NCBI GenBank assembly: GCA_037367405.1
Contig: JAZKJV010000091.1
Location: 868,001 to 932,000, forward strand
Direction of reading: 5' to 3'
Length of the DNA stretch: 64,000 nucleotides
Source: Ottelia alismoides
Lineage: Eukaryota; Streptophyta; Magnoliopsida; Alismatales; Hydrocharitaceae
Both the position numbers and the translations under genes were made by a program. The notes under the pieces were generated by a model. It was not told where the DNA came from, did not search any database, and worked only from the letters and a program-made list of their open reading frames with translations. This document shows, piece after piece, positions 21,903 through 32,217 of the stretch. Within the stretch, counting starts at the first letter, position 1, and each line of letters begins with the position of its first letter.

Positions 21903-24017
21903 ATGGCAAACGAACCTACTTCTAGAGCCGAGAGCAAGATGGAGACGAAGAAAGGGAAGAGCGCCGGTCTTGTTAATAGAATACGTTTCAGATTCTGGGG
22001 GAGGAAAGAAAAGCCCGTGGACAAAGTAGATCTAGCTGCGCTTATGGACAGAGAGGAAGAAATCGACGCCTCCTTAAGGCGATATAGTTACGAAGAACTT
22101 CAAATTGCTACTGAAGGCTTCAGCCCCAAGAGAATCATCGGCAAAGGGGGCTCTGGTGTCGTGTATAAAGGGATCTTGAAGTGTGATACCAATGGTGGTG
22201 ATGATGATCGATCCTCCTCCATGATCGATGTGGCTGTCAAGATGATCGTAGGGGGATCCGAACACCGACGGAGGGACTACATCACAGAGATCAAAGTCAT
22301 AGGCAGGTTGCACCACCCGAACCTCGTCAAGCTCTTGGGTTATTGCCACGAGGAAGAGCACCTGTTGCTCGTACATGAATTCATGCCCAACGGAGGACTC
22401 AGCTCCCACCTGTACCGATCCGAACTGCGCCCTCTCCCGTGGGAGGTGAGGTATCACAGGATTGTAGCGGGCTTGACCTCTGCTCTATCCTATCTGCAGA
22501 ACGGATGGGAGCGGTGCGTGGTGCACAGGGACATCAAACCCAGCAACATATTGCTCGATTCCAATTTCAACCCCAAGCTCACGGACTTCGAACTTGCCAG
22601 GGTTGCCGATGCTCACGATAGCGAACTGGATATCACCACTGTGGTAGCTGGCACGAGGGGGTATCTTGCCCCCGAATTTATCATCCGAGGCAAGTTCAGC
22701 AAGGAGTCCGACATCTATGCATTCGGAGTCGTTCTACTTGAGATAGCATGCGGAAGAAGGCCCGTCGACAAGTCGCGTGGGGGGATGGTGTCTTTGATGT
22801 ATTGGGTGAGGGACCTCGACAACAAGGGAAAGATTTTGGAAGCAGCCGATCCGAGGTTGGGTAATTCGTTTAACAAACAAGAGATGAAGCGGCTGTTGGA
22901 CTTGGGACTCTTGTGTACTCACGACGAACCCCATTGTCGTCCGTCTATTGAAGCCATTCTCATGGCCTTTAAGAATTCGACAATGCCTCCTCGCGACTTA
23001 CTTCCCAAGGAAGATATGAGCAGCATAGCTCCTACTACAGCCCAACAAGGTATGATGCCGTATTTCCTTTCCGATGTGGAAGACTACACCACCATATGTT
23101 TCGAGTTGACATCAACCGCAGCAGCGGAGTTTGCTGGTGGCACCACCGTGCAAGCAAACACCGTCGAGTCGGCAAGAAGCAGTAGCACTATATCCGAGTT
23201 GGACCGTGAACCGGCAAGTAGAGCAAGTAGCAATACTGTCTTGATTAGCGATTCAGAGAAACAGGGGCTGGAAGATCATCAGTTAGAACTGGAGGCTGAG
23301 AATGGCTGCTGGGACATCGGAATTCCCCCCGTCTATTTGTCAGCAGGGGATTCTCCTATGAAAGACCACCACCAACCAGTCATCAACGGATTAGTGGCCA
23401 GCCTACATACATTATTGCGGTCGGAAGACAAGCCACTTGAGTTCGATGAGGTGCTCAAATCCATCAAAATATACACTTCATGTCTTGTGTCAGTAGGTGC
23501 TCCTTTAGTCGAATGGAATTCACTTGCACAGCAAGTTCTTCGAGTAACTAAGATGATGAATGCCTTCCCCAGCCTCATCGCTCCAGATCCAACTACTGCA
23601 GCGACATTATCGTCCCTTCGTGCAAATGTTAACGAGTGCGCCCACGCTGTCGACAACTACGAAGCCATATCGGAATCCGTTAATAAGCAGTTGGCACTAG
23701 CTCGACTGGAGCGCCTCAAAGCTCGAAGGGAGCACCTCGCTTTAATGGCTAGAATCGCAAAGCTCGAGAAGCAAATCCAGGAATCTGAAGAAAAGCTGAG
23801 TTCTGCGAAACAAACAGCTGCCCAACGTCGAGAGCTCCAGGGGAAACTGTCAGCCATCTTAAACCAATATGAATCAACTCTCTCCAAACTCTCCTCGTTT
23901 AGATTGACTCCAGTGGAGTGGGAATGTATCGAAAAAGGGAATGAGCCTCTTCCTCTTTCCAACCAAACCATCAGGGCGTGCGATGAATCTCTATGCCATG
24001 ACGATTTTCAGTGCTAG
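21903..24017 (+). CDS. Soluble LecRK-type kinase with unassigned coiled-coil C-terminal domain
   Basis: 704 aa, one intact exon. The kinase domain spans about residues 61-345 and closely follows L-type lectin receptor kinases: [14 protein letters not shown], glycine loop GKGGSG (80-85), Lys113, alpha-C Glu129, [10 protein letters not shown] (206-215) and GYLAPEF (253-259). No signal peptide, lectin domain or membrane segment precedes it; a basic stretch ([12 protein letters not shown]) lies at 26-37. It should therefore act inside the cell. The metal-binding DFG motif reads DFE (228-230); the GAA codon at 22590 is one transition from a Gly codon, so activity may be altered. Residues 370-480 are Ser/Thr/acidic linker. 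Residues about 490-670 form a helical region with a Lys/Glu/Leu-rich coiled coil near 596-665, which I do not recognise. The first ATG of the frame is used. An open frame this long without damage suggests selection. Confidence 0.9.
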   Translation: MANEPTSRAESKMETKKGKSAGLVNRIRFRFWGRKEKPVDKVDLAALMDREEEIDASLRRYSYEELQIATEGFSPKRIIGKGGSGVVYKGILKCDTNGGDDDRSSSMIDVAVKMIVGGSEHRRRDYITEIKVIGRLHHPNLVKLLGYCHEEEHLLLVHEFMPNGGLSSHLYRSELRPLPWEVRYHRIVAGLTSALSYLQNGWERCVVHRDIKPSNILLDSNFNPKLTDFELARVADAHDSELDITTVVAGTRGYLAPEFIIRGKFSKESDIYAFGVVLLEIACGRRPVDKSRGGMVSLMYWVRDLDNKGKILEAADPRLGNSFNKQEMKRLLDLGLLCTHDEPHCRPSIEAILMAFKNSTMPPRDLLPKEDMSSIAPTTAQQGMMPYFLSDVEDYTTICFELTSTAAAEFAGGTTVQANTVESARSSSTISELDREPASRASSNTVLISDSEKQGLEDHQLELEAENGCWDIGIPPVYLSAGDSPMKDHHQPVINGLVASLHTLLRSEDKPLEFDEVLKSIKIYTSCLVSVGAPLVEWNSLAQQVLRVTKMMNAFPSLIAPDPTTAATLSSLRANVNECAHAVDNYEAISESVNKQLALARLERLKARREHLALMARIAKLEKQIQESEEKLSSAKQTAAQRRELQGKLSAILNQYESTLSKLSSFRLTPVEWECIEKGNEPLPLSNQTIRACDESLCHDDFQC

Positions 24018-25296
24018 TTATCCAGTTGTAGAAGAGACCCCATAGACTTGTATTTTCGCGTCTCTCTTCAATTGCAGTCATGCTCCTTTTGCCTCCTTCC
24101 CCTACTCCTCTTCCCCGGTCGACATCTGCTTCTAAGACACTGTGCATAGTGGATCGAGTGTCGTACCATGTCTTTTGCGTGCTTGTTTACTGGATAATGT
24201 CGTCTTCCGCTGTTGAAGAAAAACAGCGTGCCTTATTCTTGTAAAAAGGGCAAAAACTCCATGCACTTTATTTGTGTTTCGATTAAAAAAATGTTTGTTC
24301 GATACATTATAAAATGTAAAAAAAAAACATATGTTGCGTTTCTTCATAGTATAAATTAGTAGGAGCACGTGTCCTGCACGGGAAAATCTAGTGTTTGCAT
24401 ATGTAAAATATTGTAATTGACATTTACCCGCAGAGTTTAAGAAAAAAGTTCGCCAGATTTGAGCATCTTCATTTGATTAATATTTAGATAAATGAGTATG
24501 CTTTTTAAATAAAATTTTATATTTAAGAGATCCCACGTATTGGTAGTTTTTGAAGACCTTAAATTATACAAAATCAAGGTAGGCAAGTAATTATTATATT
24601 TTCCTTATTTTTCAAGAAAGTAGAAATGTAAAATACCATGAGGGGCAATCAATCTCAGATCAACAATTGCTAATCAAATACGGGGGGAAGGCATCATGGA
24701 AGGCTGAAGGCGGACATGGCAATTTGGGAGATCAAGGAGTAGACACGAGGTGGGGCCGTGGGGGTGCAATGAGTGCAGCCTCACGCCATTGGTAGAGGAG
24801 TTCTAACGTAATAGACTAAACAATTATCTTCACAGTTTCTCATTATCAGCAATTGGCAACACATGAATATATATGGTACAAAGGAGTGATCTCTTGAGAG
24901 CAAAAAGCTGCAAAAGCATGAGAGGAGTGATTATGAACTATTACATTCATATTCCCAGTGGTTTAGAATCACTCTTTCATTCTTTCACAGGATCACTCCT
25001 CATATGGTACAACAATTAAGTAGTGCATGCATGACTGTTTTTTTAAGTAGCCAAAATTAATTGAAACTTGATACGTACTTTTTTGCTTTCTATTTTAAAC
25101 ATTTCATCATATAGAAATTGATGGGAGATAGACAACAATCTGCACCGTCAATCCCTTTTGAATGGCAAATCCAATCTTTCGAAATACATCTACAACGATA
25201 GGATTATTAGTTAGCAATTAAAAATATGTTTGAGGGTCTCCGTGTAAAATTACTCCAATCGTGTGCTTGTCACGTGGTTTGCTAAAGTGACAGGTT
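24018..25296. other. 3' flank of kinase gene and intergenic DNA
   Basis: T-rich 3' sequence with GTTTCGATTAAAAAAATG and TATAAAATGTAAA around 24275-24325 probably holds the poly(A) site. The rest is AT-rich, with no gene, RNA gene or clear element. Confidence 0.5.
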
Positions 25297-25304
25297 GTCT
25301 GCAT

Positions 25305-26396
25305 TAGGGGTGTTCATGGGGCGGGTACCCGACCCATTCAATAAAAACCCGCCCCGACCCATCATTATCGGGTCACGGGTCGACCCGACCCGCTATAGCG
25401 GGTACCCAGTTCTAATGGGTACCCGGATTATCTGAATGGGTCGCGGGTACCCATGGGTACCCATGGAATATAGTTATGGTTCGGTCCATCTAACAATATG
25501 GCATTCAGCACCTTCTCGTTGGCGGATTTCAACGACGCCCTTCTCTCAAAAGCACGGCTTCATGCTTCAAAAATTTAGATATAGTATTTAGGTCTATATT
25601 TTGTTAAGATGGAATCCGTTCCATGTTCTAATAAATGCGATATTTAGATAACCAAATTATTGACATTATCCGTTGAGTTAGTCAATAAGACTAGCAAAAT
25701 CGATGAATAACAGTGATAGACTTTGTCAAATGCATGTTTGTGAAAATGTGAAATGGTATACAAGAGATTATGTACTAAGTTTTTTGTATATTTTTTTAAG
25801 ATTACTTATTTCCAGAAATTGCTTAACATATATTTACGCATCGGACAGAGAAAGATAGAAAGGAATGTGTTACTTTTTGTCTTAAGAGTGAAGGGGTTTG
25901 TTTGCAATTTGAGACCAAAACTGAGCAACTTTTCTGCTACCCATTTGATGAAATCCGACTGCACGGACTATAAAAGGATTATGCATATTCTCTCTTTTAT
26001 ATTCCCTCTAAAACAATTCTACCCATTTGATGAAAACTGACTACCCATTGCTGGACTCCACATCGTGACGTGGCTCTTTCGGAGGATTGCCTGCAGAAGA
26101 TGCCACTGCAATGGTGCAGGGGCAGAGAGTCAGACAGAAGTACATTGGCACGCGAGGCTGGAAGCAAGCCTGAGAATAAAAAGAAATTGGGGTGAACCGC
26201 TTTCCAAGTGGGGTTGGTACCCGACCGGGTACCCGACTTTTCCAAGTGGGGTTTCCACCGGGTCGGAAATGTTTAGCGGGTCACGAACTCATGGGTACCC
26301 GACCCGTAGATTTCTTCATGGGTACCCATGAATTAGGGTCAAAATAGCTGGGTTGGGGCGGGTACCCATTTGACCCTGAAATTTTGAACACCCCTA
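25305..26396. mobile_element. Non-autonomous hAT transposon with exact 8-bp target duplication
   Basis: The ends are TAGGGGTGTTCA and TGAACACCCCTA-type (right end TTTTGAACACCCCTA), typical of hAT terminal repeats. GTCTGCAT at 25297-25304 is repeated exactly at 26397-26404, the 8-bp duplication of hAT insertion. Both subterminal regions are packed with the palindrome GGGTACCC (five on the left within 25322-25465, four on the right within 26236-26371), often extended by ATGGGTACCCAT. These are probable transposase-binding repeats. The 1092-bp element has no transposase frame. Confidence 0.93.
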
Positions 26397-26404
26397 GTCT
26401 GCAT

Positions 26405-27540
26405 TAGTCATCTCGCTCTGATTTAATCCGATACTTACATTAGCCTCGTTATAGTGCATTGGATGACGATAAGATATAATGGTTGAAAGATGCTTCTATC
26501 GGATGGCTTGTATACTTCACAAGAGTTTGATCAACAATTGTATTGTGATGTCAATGATGCAATTGGGACTATTTATCATTAATACCTTTATTAATCAATT
26601 TCTGATTTTAGTCTGAACAATTGAATTCAACCATGTCTTAGTAAATTCCAGTGAGTTTTTGTAAAAGTAATTTTTCTTTTTATAGTTTCATTAATAATTT
26701 CGTTTTCATTGTTTTCTCATTTTGTAAATGTGTTTCTATTTTGTAAATAGGTATATTCGTTTTTGTAAACTCCAACTAATTTTGTAAGAGTAATTTTTCT
26801 CTTTGTAAACTTCATCCTTTTGTAGATGTGTATCTTCCTTTTATAAAAAATGCATGGATCTCTGTATTGTATCTCTCTCCTTTGTAAAATTTACGTAGAG
26901 CTCTACAAAATAAGAAAGTTAACATTGAGATTTGTAAAAAAAGTAAATCAATATTTAATATGAATGCCATATATATAATAATTATACCACAATGTAAATC
27001 TCCGCCTCGCCTCTCAAGTGTGGCCCTCTGCCTTGGCCATCCACGATCTGCTCTCCAGCTTCACCTCTAAATGCAACCACCCTCCCCGTCCATTTTCAAG
27101 CATCACCACCACCACGCGCTGCGACCTCCATGCTCGACCACCACCACATGTCCGTGCTTTCTCCTCTGCATGGCTCCCTCGTCCTCTGCATCTTCCTCTT
27201 CTTGATCGTCTCTTCCATGGCTTCTTCCTTCACAGCCGAGAAGCTTTGCTTGAAGAGGATGTTAGCATCGCCGTTGACGAATCGAGAGAGAGGGGGGGAG
27301 AGAGAGAGGAGGTGCGCCGCCGTCAACGGATCTTGAGAGGGGAGGGGGAGGTGCCAGAGATATTAGGTCAAATATTTGTCCCATTCTATATTTAGAATAG
27401 GGGACAAAATGGTCAAATAGATTTTCAACCATTAAATTAAATAAATAATGCATCATTAAATATAGTCGTAGGATTAAAAATAGAGGGCAAAGATGGGTGG
27501 CTCACCACAATAGTGGTGAGACCCACCTCATTTGAAACTT
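26405..27540. other. Intergenic; T-rich TTTGTAAA repeats and one doubtful small frame
   Basis: 26640-26960 contains about ten scattered copies of a TTTTGTAAA-like word. A 68-aa plus-strand frame at 27130-27336 has a hydrophobic stretch (LVLCIFLFLIVSSMASSF) that looks like a signal anchor, but there is no motif and other frames are also open. I do not call it a gene. Confidence 0.4.
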
Positions 27541-27548
27541 CCTCTATA

Positions 27549-27906
27549 GGTTAAATGGGGCTGCCCTTGGGGAGCTAACTTGGCTCCCCACGTCCCCATT
27601 TTCTCTATTTTTTATTTTTAAAATACTTCCGTTGATTTTCTTAACTATATCTATATATTATGTCATTTAAGTTCCATGCAAAACAGAGTCTCCTACAACT
27701 TCCGTCCATATGGGGATCAATTTCAACAATTTTGCGATAGTTAAAAAATGACTATCTGGATGGAGGCTGTAGGAGTTACTGTTTCGCACGAAACTTGAAC
27801 GACATAATATACATATAATGACGAAAATCTACAGAATAATTTTATAAAAAAAATATAGGACGTGGGAGCCAAGTTAGCTCCCTTAAGGAATAGCTTCATT
27901 TTTTCC
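27549..27906. mobile_element. MITE with long inverted ends (family copy 1)
   Basis: The left half reads GGGGAGCTAACTTGGCTCCCC and the right half GGGAGCCAAGTTAGCTCCC. Inner parts are also inverted (ACAGAGTCTCCTACAACTTC against GGAGGCTGTAGGAGTTACTG). The element folds into one long hairpin. It is the same family as 52135-52526. Borders are approximate, and no target duplication was found. Confidence 0.75.
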
Positions 27907-28414
27907 ATGTGTGTTTGTCAAAGGAAGCCTACATCTAAAGGTGTAGGTAACTTACCTACACCCGACTCCTTTTTCATTATTTTTTTAAATAAAAACTTGG
28001 AGGACTATAAAATTGGATAAGGATTGCAATTTTTCTCTTCAATAATTTATTATACATAAAAGGTAAAAGAAGAACTATAGAATTGGATAAAAGATAAAAA
28101 TTATATTATTGTTGCTTCAAAGGAAGAATAATTAGGGTTACGTATAGACTGATCTTTTTTGAATTTGCTACCTTTTTCTTATGTCACACAAGTTATTCTA
28201 ACTTGTATTCTTGGGCTAGGGTTAAAAGATATATTTTTAAACAATATATTCTATTCATGGTTTCTTTATTCATTGCCTATATGTTGTATACATTTTAATT
28301 TCTAGCCCTTTCATTCATATTTTCTTACTCTTGTATTTCTATTTTATTGTCATTGCGTATATTTTTGCATCTTCTTTTAGTAAAGTAAAATTAAGTTCTT
28401 TTTGTTGTATTTAT
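27907..28414. other. No gene recognised
   Basis: AT-rich flank between the MITE and the Pack-MULE. Nothing definable was seen. Confidence 0.5.
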
Positions 28415-28423
28415 TAAGATTTT

Positions 28424-30048
28424 GGGTTTTTATCACTTGTCCCCCTTCGAGATATCGTAATTTCAGTTATACCCCTATCTTTTTGGTAATATCAGTCGTA
28501 CCTTTCACTTCTTTCTTTGTTATCACTTTTGCCCTTCCGTTAGATTGATTGTCAATGAGTTGACTTAACCATGGTTTTTTCAAACCTTGGTAGTTGGTGC
28601 AGCTAAGAGGGATATTATTGTCCAAACTCCTCTTCTTCCTCCTCTTCCCCCATCCTCTTCTTCCTCCTCCAACCTCCTCTTCCTCCCTCCCCGCCCGGAA
28701 CTCCTCCCTCCGCCCCGACCTCCCCCAGCCCCTTGCCCCAAGCTCCGCCCCAGCCTCCCTCCGAGTCCGACTTCGAGATTGATCTCAAGAGCATCAAGCT
28801 GAAGCCTCCCCATCCACATCTGCATGCGCACCCAAAAGGCCCAAACTTACCCAAAGCTCCGACCTTTCTCCACAGAACAGAGGTAGAGCACGTAGGGAAC
28901 AGGGGGATCCCGGTGTCCCACTTATCAAATCCCTCGCCGCTGTCCTCCGGGAACTTCACCCGACCGTCTAGCTCGCAGTTCTCCGCCGGCGGTCCTCTAA
29001 TAACTGTGTCTTCGTCTTCCATGTTCTCAACGGAGCAGGTCGGGGGGAGGCAAATGCCAGCGACCCACACAGGGAATCCGGCGGTTGTGGCAGGAGATGG
29101 GTTCCCGCAGGTGTATTGCCAAGGTAGGGGCCCAGCGCTGGCTCGCGGAGGAGTCCCCGTGACGTGCAATGTTGCTTCTCAGCAACATCAGCAGCAGTAT
29201 CTTGCTGCGATGGCGATGCAGCAAAAACAGCAGTATCTCGCTGCGATGATGATGCAACAACATCATCAGAGGATGATGATGCAACACCAGATGGCGTACA
29301 ACCGACCGCCTGCGACGGTGAGTTGGGTGCTGTCGCCGTCACTGGAGTACACCCATTACTTTAGTGATGAGAATGCTAATAGTTGTGTGGTGATGTGAGG
29401 ACTTGGAGGAGATCTCTGTTTTGATGATTTTGGATGGAAGGGAGACAGACGGAGCTTCCAGGGATATTGTTCTTCTCCTTTTTTACGATGTTTGGATTTT
29501 TTTATGATTATTGTTATTTTAGTATAGTTATATTTTAAGGGTTTATTAATAATAGATGTATAAGAAAGAATTATTTTCTATTTTTGGTTTCTTTTTTCTG
29601 TACTTTGTTCTTTCTGCATGTTGCTCTCATTGGGTCCTCCGGTTGAATGGCACCGGACACAAGACTGTGCCATTTTAGCACGGGAGATAGTAGATGGATC
29701 CACTGTGGGGGGAGGTCGGGGCAGGGGACGGGGGAGGTCGGGGCAGAGGGAGGTTGGGGCGGAGGAGGAGGAGGAGGAGGTTGGAGGAGGAAGAGGATGG
29801 ATGAAGAGGAGGAAGAAGAAGAGGATGAGGAAGAGGGTGTAAAATGACAATTGAACTCTTTTTTTAAAAATTAATTCCGCTTATGTCCTCAAAGTTAACG
29901 TCTGTTTGCACTGTGGATGGACGGCCACTAATTCGAGGAGCACAAGTGATAGATTAGCAAGAAGCGAGGGGCACAACTGATATTACCAAAAAGATAGGGG
30001 CATAACTAAAATTGCGATATCTCGGAGGGGCACAAGCGATAAAAACCC
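28424..30048. mobile_element. Pack-MULE: Mutator-like element carrying a HIPP gene fragment
   Basis: The left end GGGTTTTTATCACTTGT and the right end CAAGCGATAAAAACCC are inverted repeats. Strong inverted similarity runs about 115 bp (shared core CTATCTTTTTGGTAATATCAG). It continues through a CT-rich left part (28620-28760) that mirrors an AG-rich right part (29705-29835), giving TIRs of roughly 330 bp. The flanks are TAAGATTTT (28415-28423) and TAAGGTTTT (30049-30057), a 9-bp duplication with one difference. No transposase is inside. The interior carries HIPP-like coding sequence. Another end of the same family lies at 3330-3630. Confidence 0.9.
28733..29398 (+). CDS. Captured C-terminal part of a HIPP (heavy-metal-associated isoprenylated plant protein)
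   Basis: A 221-aa frame inside the Pack-MULE. From about residue 104 it follows the C-terminal region of long HIPPs: GGRQMPATHTGNP, a Gln/Met-rich stretch (QQYLAAMAMQQ, QQYLAAMMMQQHH, RMMMQHQMAYNRPP), and the family ending YTHYFSDENANSCVVM with a CaaX box (CVVM) for isoprenylation. The N-terminal HMA metal-binding domain (CxxC) is absent, and the first ~35 residues come from the transposon's own repeat. The frame is intact, so a prenylated tail without metal-binding domain could be made if transcribed, but whether it is expressed is unknown. It may equally be a non-functional gene fragment. The frame's start is arbitrary; the stop is that of the parent gene. Confidence 0.75.
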   Translation: MPQAPPQPPSESDFEIDLKSIKLKPPHPHLHAHPKGPNLPKAPTFLHRTEVEHVGNRGIPVSHLSNPSPLSSGNFTRPSSSQFSAGGPLITVSSSSMFSTEQVGGRQMPATHTGNPAVVAGDGFPQVYCQGRGPALARGGVPVTCNVASQQHQQQYLAAMAMQQKQQYLAAMMMQQHHQRMMMQHQMAYNRPPATVSWVLSPSLEYTHYFSDENANSCVVM

Positions 30049-30486
30049 TAAGGTTTTTATCTTACTTTAGGCAAACAATGTTGGTGAGTATGCTACTCAA
30101 AGTTAGTTATTTTAAAGAGTAGTATTAAATTGAAAAAACACCCAGTATAAAGTTAAGAGTAATATAGCAAGACGCAAATTTGGTTAATCAATTCATTAGG
30201 TTTGGAAACTTATGAATAAAATAGATATGCAATGCAATGCAAAATGCATGAGGTGAACTAGATAAGCCTGCCTCTAGCATTATCTAATAACAAGGCAGTA
30301 TGATTCACTTGTTACTACCTCTATCATGATGATTAGGATAATAAGAAATGCAAAATGCTGCTTTACTTCCCTGATATTTTATTGTGACCTTGACTCTAAC
30401 AACATAAATGGAGATCAAGGTGCTCACGCGGGGGAGACATGCGAGGACTCAAGACTAGTTCCACTCAGCACAGGAACAAACACCCT

Positions 30487-30745
30487 AAGGCTATGTTCAT
30501 TTGGAAAATAAGCTCGAGAATAAGGGTCAATTTCTTAACCAGCACGGTTCCCAAGAATACGATCATTCACATTAACATCCCATTATTTCATCTTATTCCA
30601 TCTTTATTTCTATCTTTATTCCACCTTATCCATCTTTATTTCACCTTATTTTCCATATTCCTATCTTTACAGTCGAAAATAGAATAGACCCTTATTTTCC
30701 TTATTCCACGTCATTATTCTTGCTTATTCCCGAACATAACGCCTC
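30487..30745. mobile_element. Possible MITE with short inverted ends
   Basis: It begins near GGCTATGTTCATTTGG and ends near CCCGAACATAACGCC, which are imperfect inverted repeats. The interior has repeated ATTCCA.CTTTATT words. No clear target duplication, so the call is tentative. Confidence 0.4.
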
Positions 30746-31052
30746 CTGAGGGCTTGTTTGGTAACTGGTTTGGATTGGGTTGAGGTAACATCATGTGAAT
30801 AATAGTTGTTTGAATGGTTAGGATGGTTGGAGAGAGTTAGAGTGATAAATGTGATGTGACATTGATTTGTTATATTAACTTTTTAATGATTATAATTTGA
30901 TTTTATGTCAACTTTTTTATTTGATCGTGATTAAAAAATATTATAACAAAGAAACTTGCGATCCATACAACTAATTCCAACACATGAATGCATGGATAGA
31001 CCTAAGGCTGCACAAATCATCGTGTCTTGTAGCTTTTATTGTTGTGTGAATT

Positions 31053-31313
31053 ATAGTAAAATCCCTAAATTATACGCCTGATTTCAATGTCATATCTTAA
31101 TTTTAAATGATAACAATGTGACATCTGATCTCAAATATTTTATTTAATGTGATTTTGAATTGCAATAATTTAAGGTTAGAAAGGCAAAACAATAAAATAA
31201 ATTTCAATAATCAAATATAAGATAAATATTAAAGATTAGATACTAGATTCTTATTTTTTAAAATTTAGGCATGATATTAAAATTCGATGTATAGTTCAGG
31301 AAATTTTCGTAAT
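31053..31313. mobile_element. MITE-like inverted-repeat element, copy 1
   Basis: The left part AAATCCCTAAATTATACGCC is mirrored by the right part ATGTATAGTTCAGGAAATTT. ATGTCATATCTTA and TAGGCATGATATTAA continue the inverted pairing. It shares layout and many words with 31959-32217. Confidence 0.5.
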
Positions 31314-31958
31314 TTACTCTTTATTGTTTATGGAAAAATATTTGCCAACCGTCCTCGACAAGAGCCTCCTTTGAACTCTATCAAAGTTTAAAAAGTAGGA
31401 CCGTATGCTAAATCAATTTCATCTCGATCGTGATTTGACATGGTCAAATATAAAAATAAAAAACTTATAGATATGTATATTTTGTGATATATTATTTATT
31501 GTTAAATATATAATAACGAATATTATTCTCTAGAGCTTGACTTTTATACTTGAATACCACAAGGAGCAAAACTCGAAATCTCGTTGAGGGCGAGATACCA
31601 ATGTAAAGATATAACTACAAGTATTGTTTTTTTAAATTTACAATTAAACAAAGTTAAAGTGGTAGTTATCCATATGTATCATCACTTCGATTTTCTTGTA
31701 ATAAAGACTAAAAATCATTTAAACCGTAAATGAGATATCTATTTTAAATTGCTTAAAGTGAAATGTTCAATAAATATTGCTATATTTTTTATCCATCCAT
31801 ATTTTGTAACCTTAATTAAGATGAAAATATTACATGAATCACATTTACAATAAGCTATCAACATATTTTTAGTTAGAAGTAGAATCATTTACTCAATCGT
31901 TCCTAATATAATAAAAAATAAAATATCCATCAATTTTTAAAAATACGTAGATCAAATG

Positions 31959-32217
31959 TCATAAAAGTCCTTGAACTCGGCCAACCTTAATGTCATTCTT
32001 GAATTTTTAAAAATAACAATGCGGTACTTGATTCCTAAAATTCATCTCGATTTTATTTGAACTTTTAATGTTAGAAAAACAAAATGAATAACTAAATTTC
32101 AGTTGTGCTAGACTATATTGCAACAAATTCAAAGATTGAGTGCTACATTATTACCTTTAAAAGTCCAAAGTCCAGGTATGATATCGAATTTAAATGTATA
32201 ATTCAATAGCTTTTATA
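31959..32217. mobile_element. MITE-like inverted-repeat element, copy 2
   Basis: The left part is AAAAGTCCTTGAACTCGG and the right part AAATGTATAATTCAATAGCT, with internal inverted words (AATGTCATTCTTGAATTTTT against CCAGGTATGATATCG). Similar in size and arrangement to the copy at 31053. Confidence 0.5.

Noticed and set aside
27130..27336. 68-aa frame with hydrophobic segment, possible secreted peptide
   Set aside because: No conserved motif, no clear promoter, competing frames, and an AG-rich simple tail.
28615..29169. 184-aa minus-strand frame opposite the HIPP fragment
   Set aside because: Shadow of the plus-strand HIPP-derived coding sequence and the AG-rich repeat.
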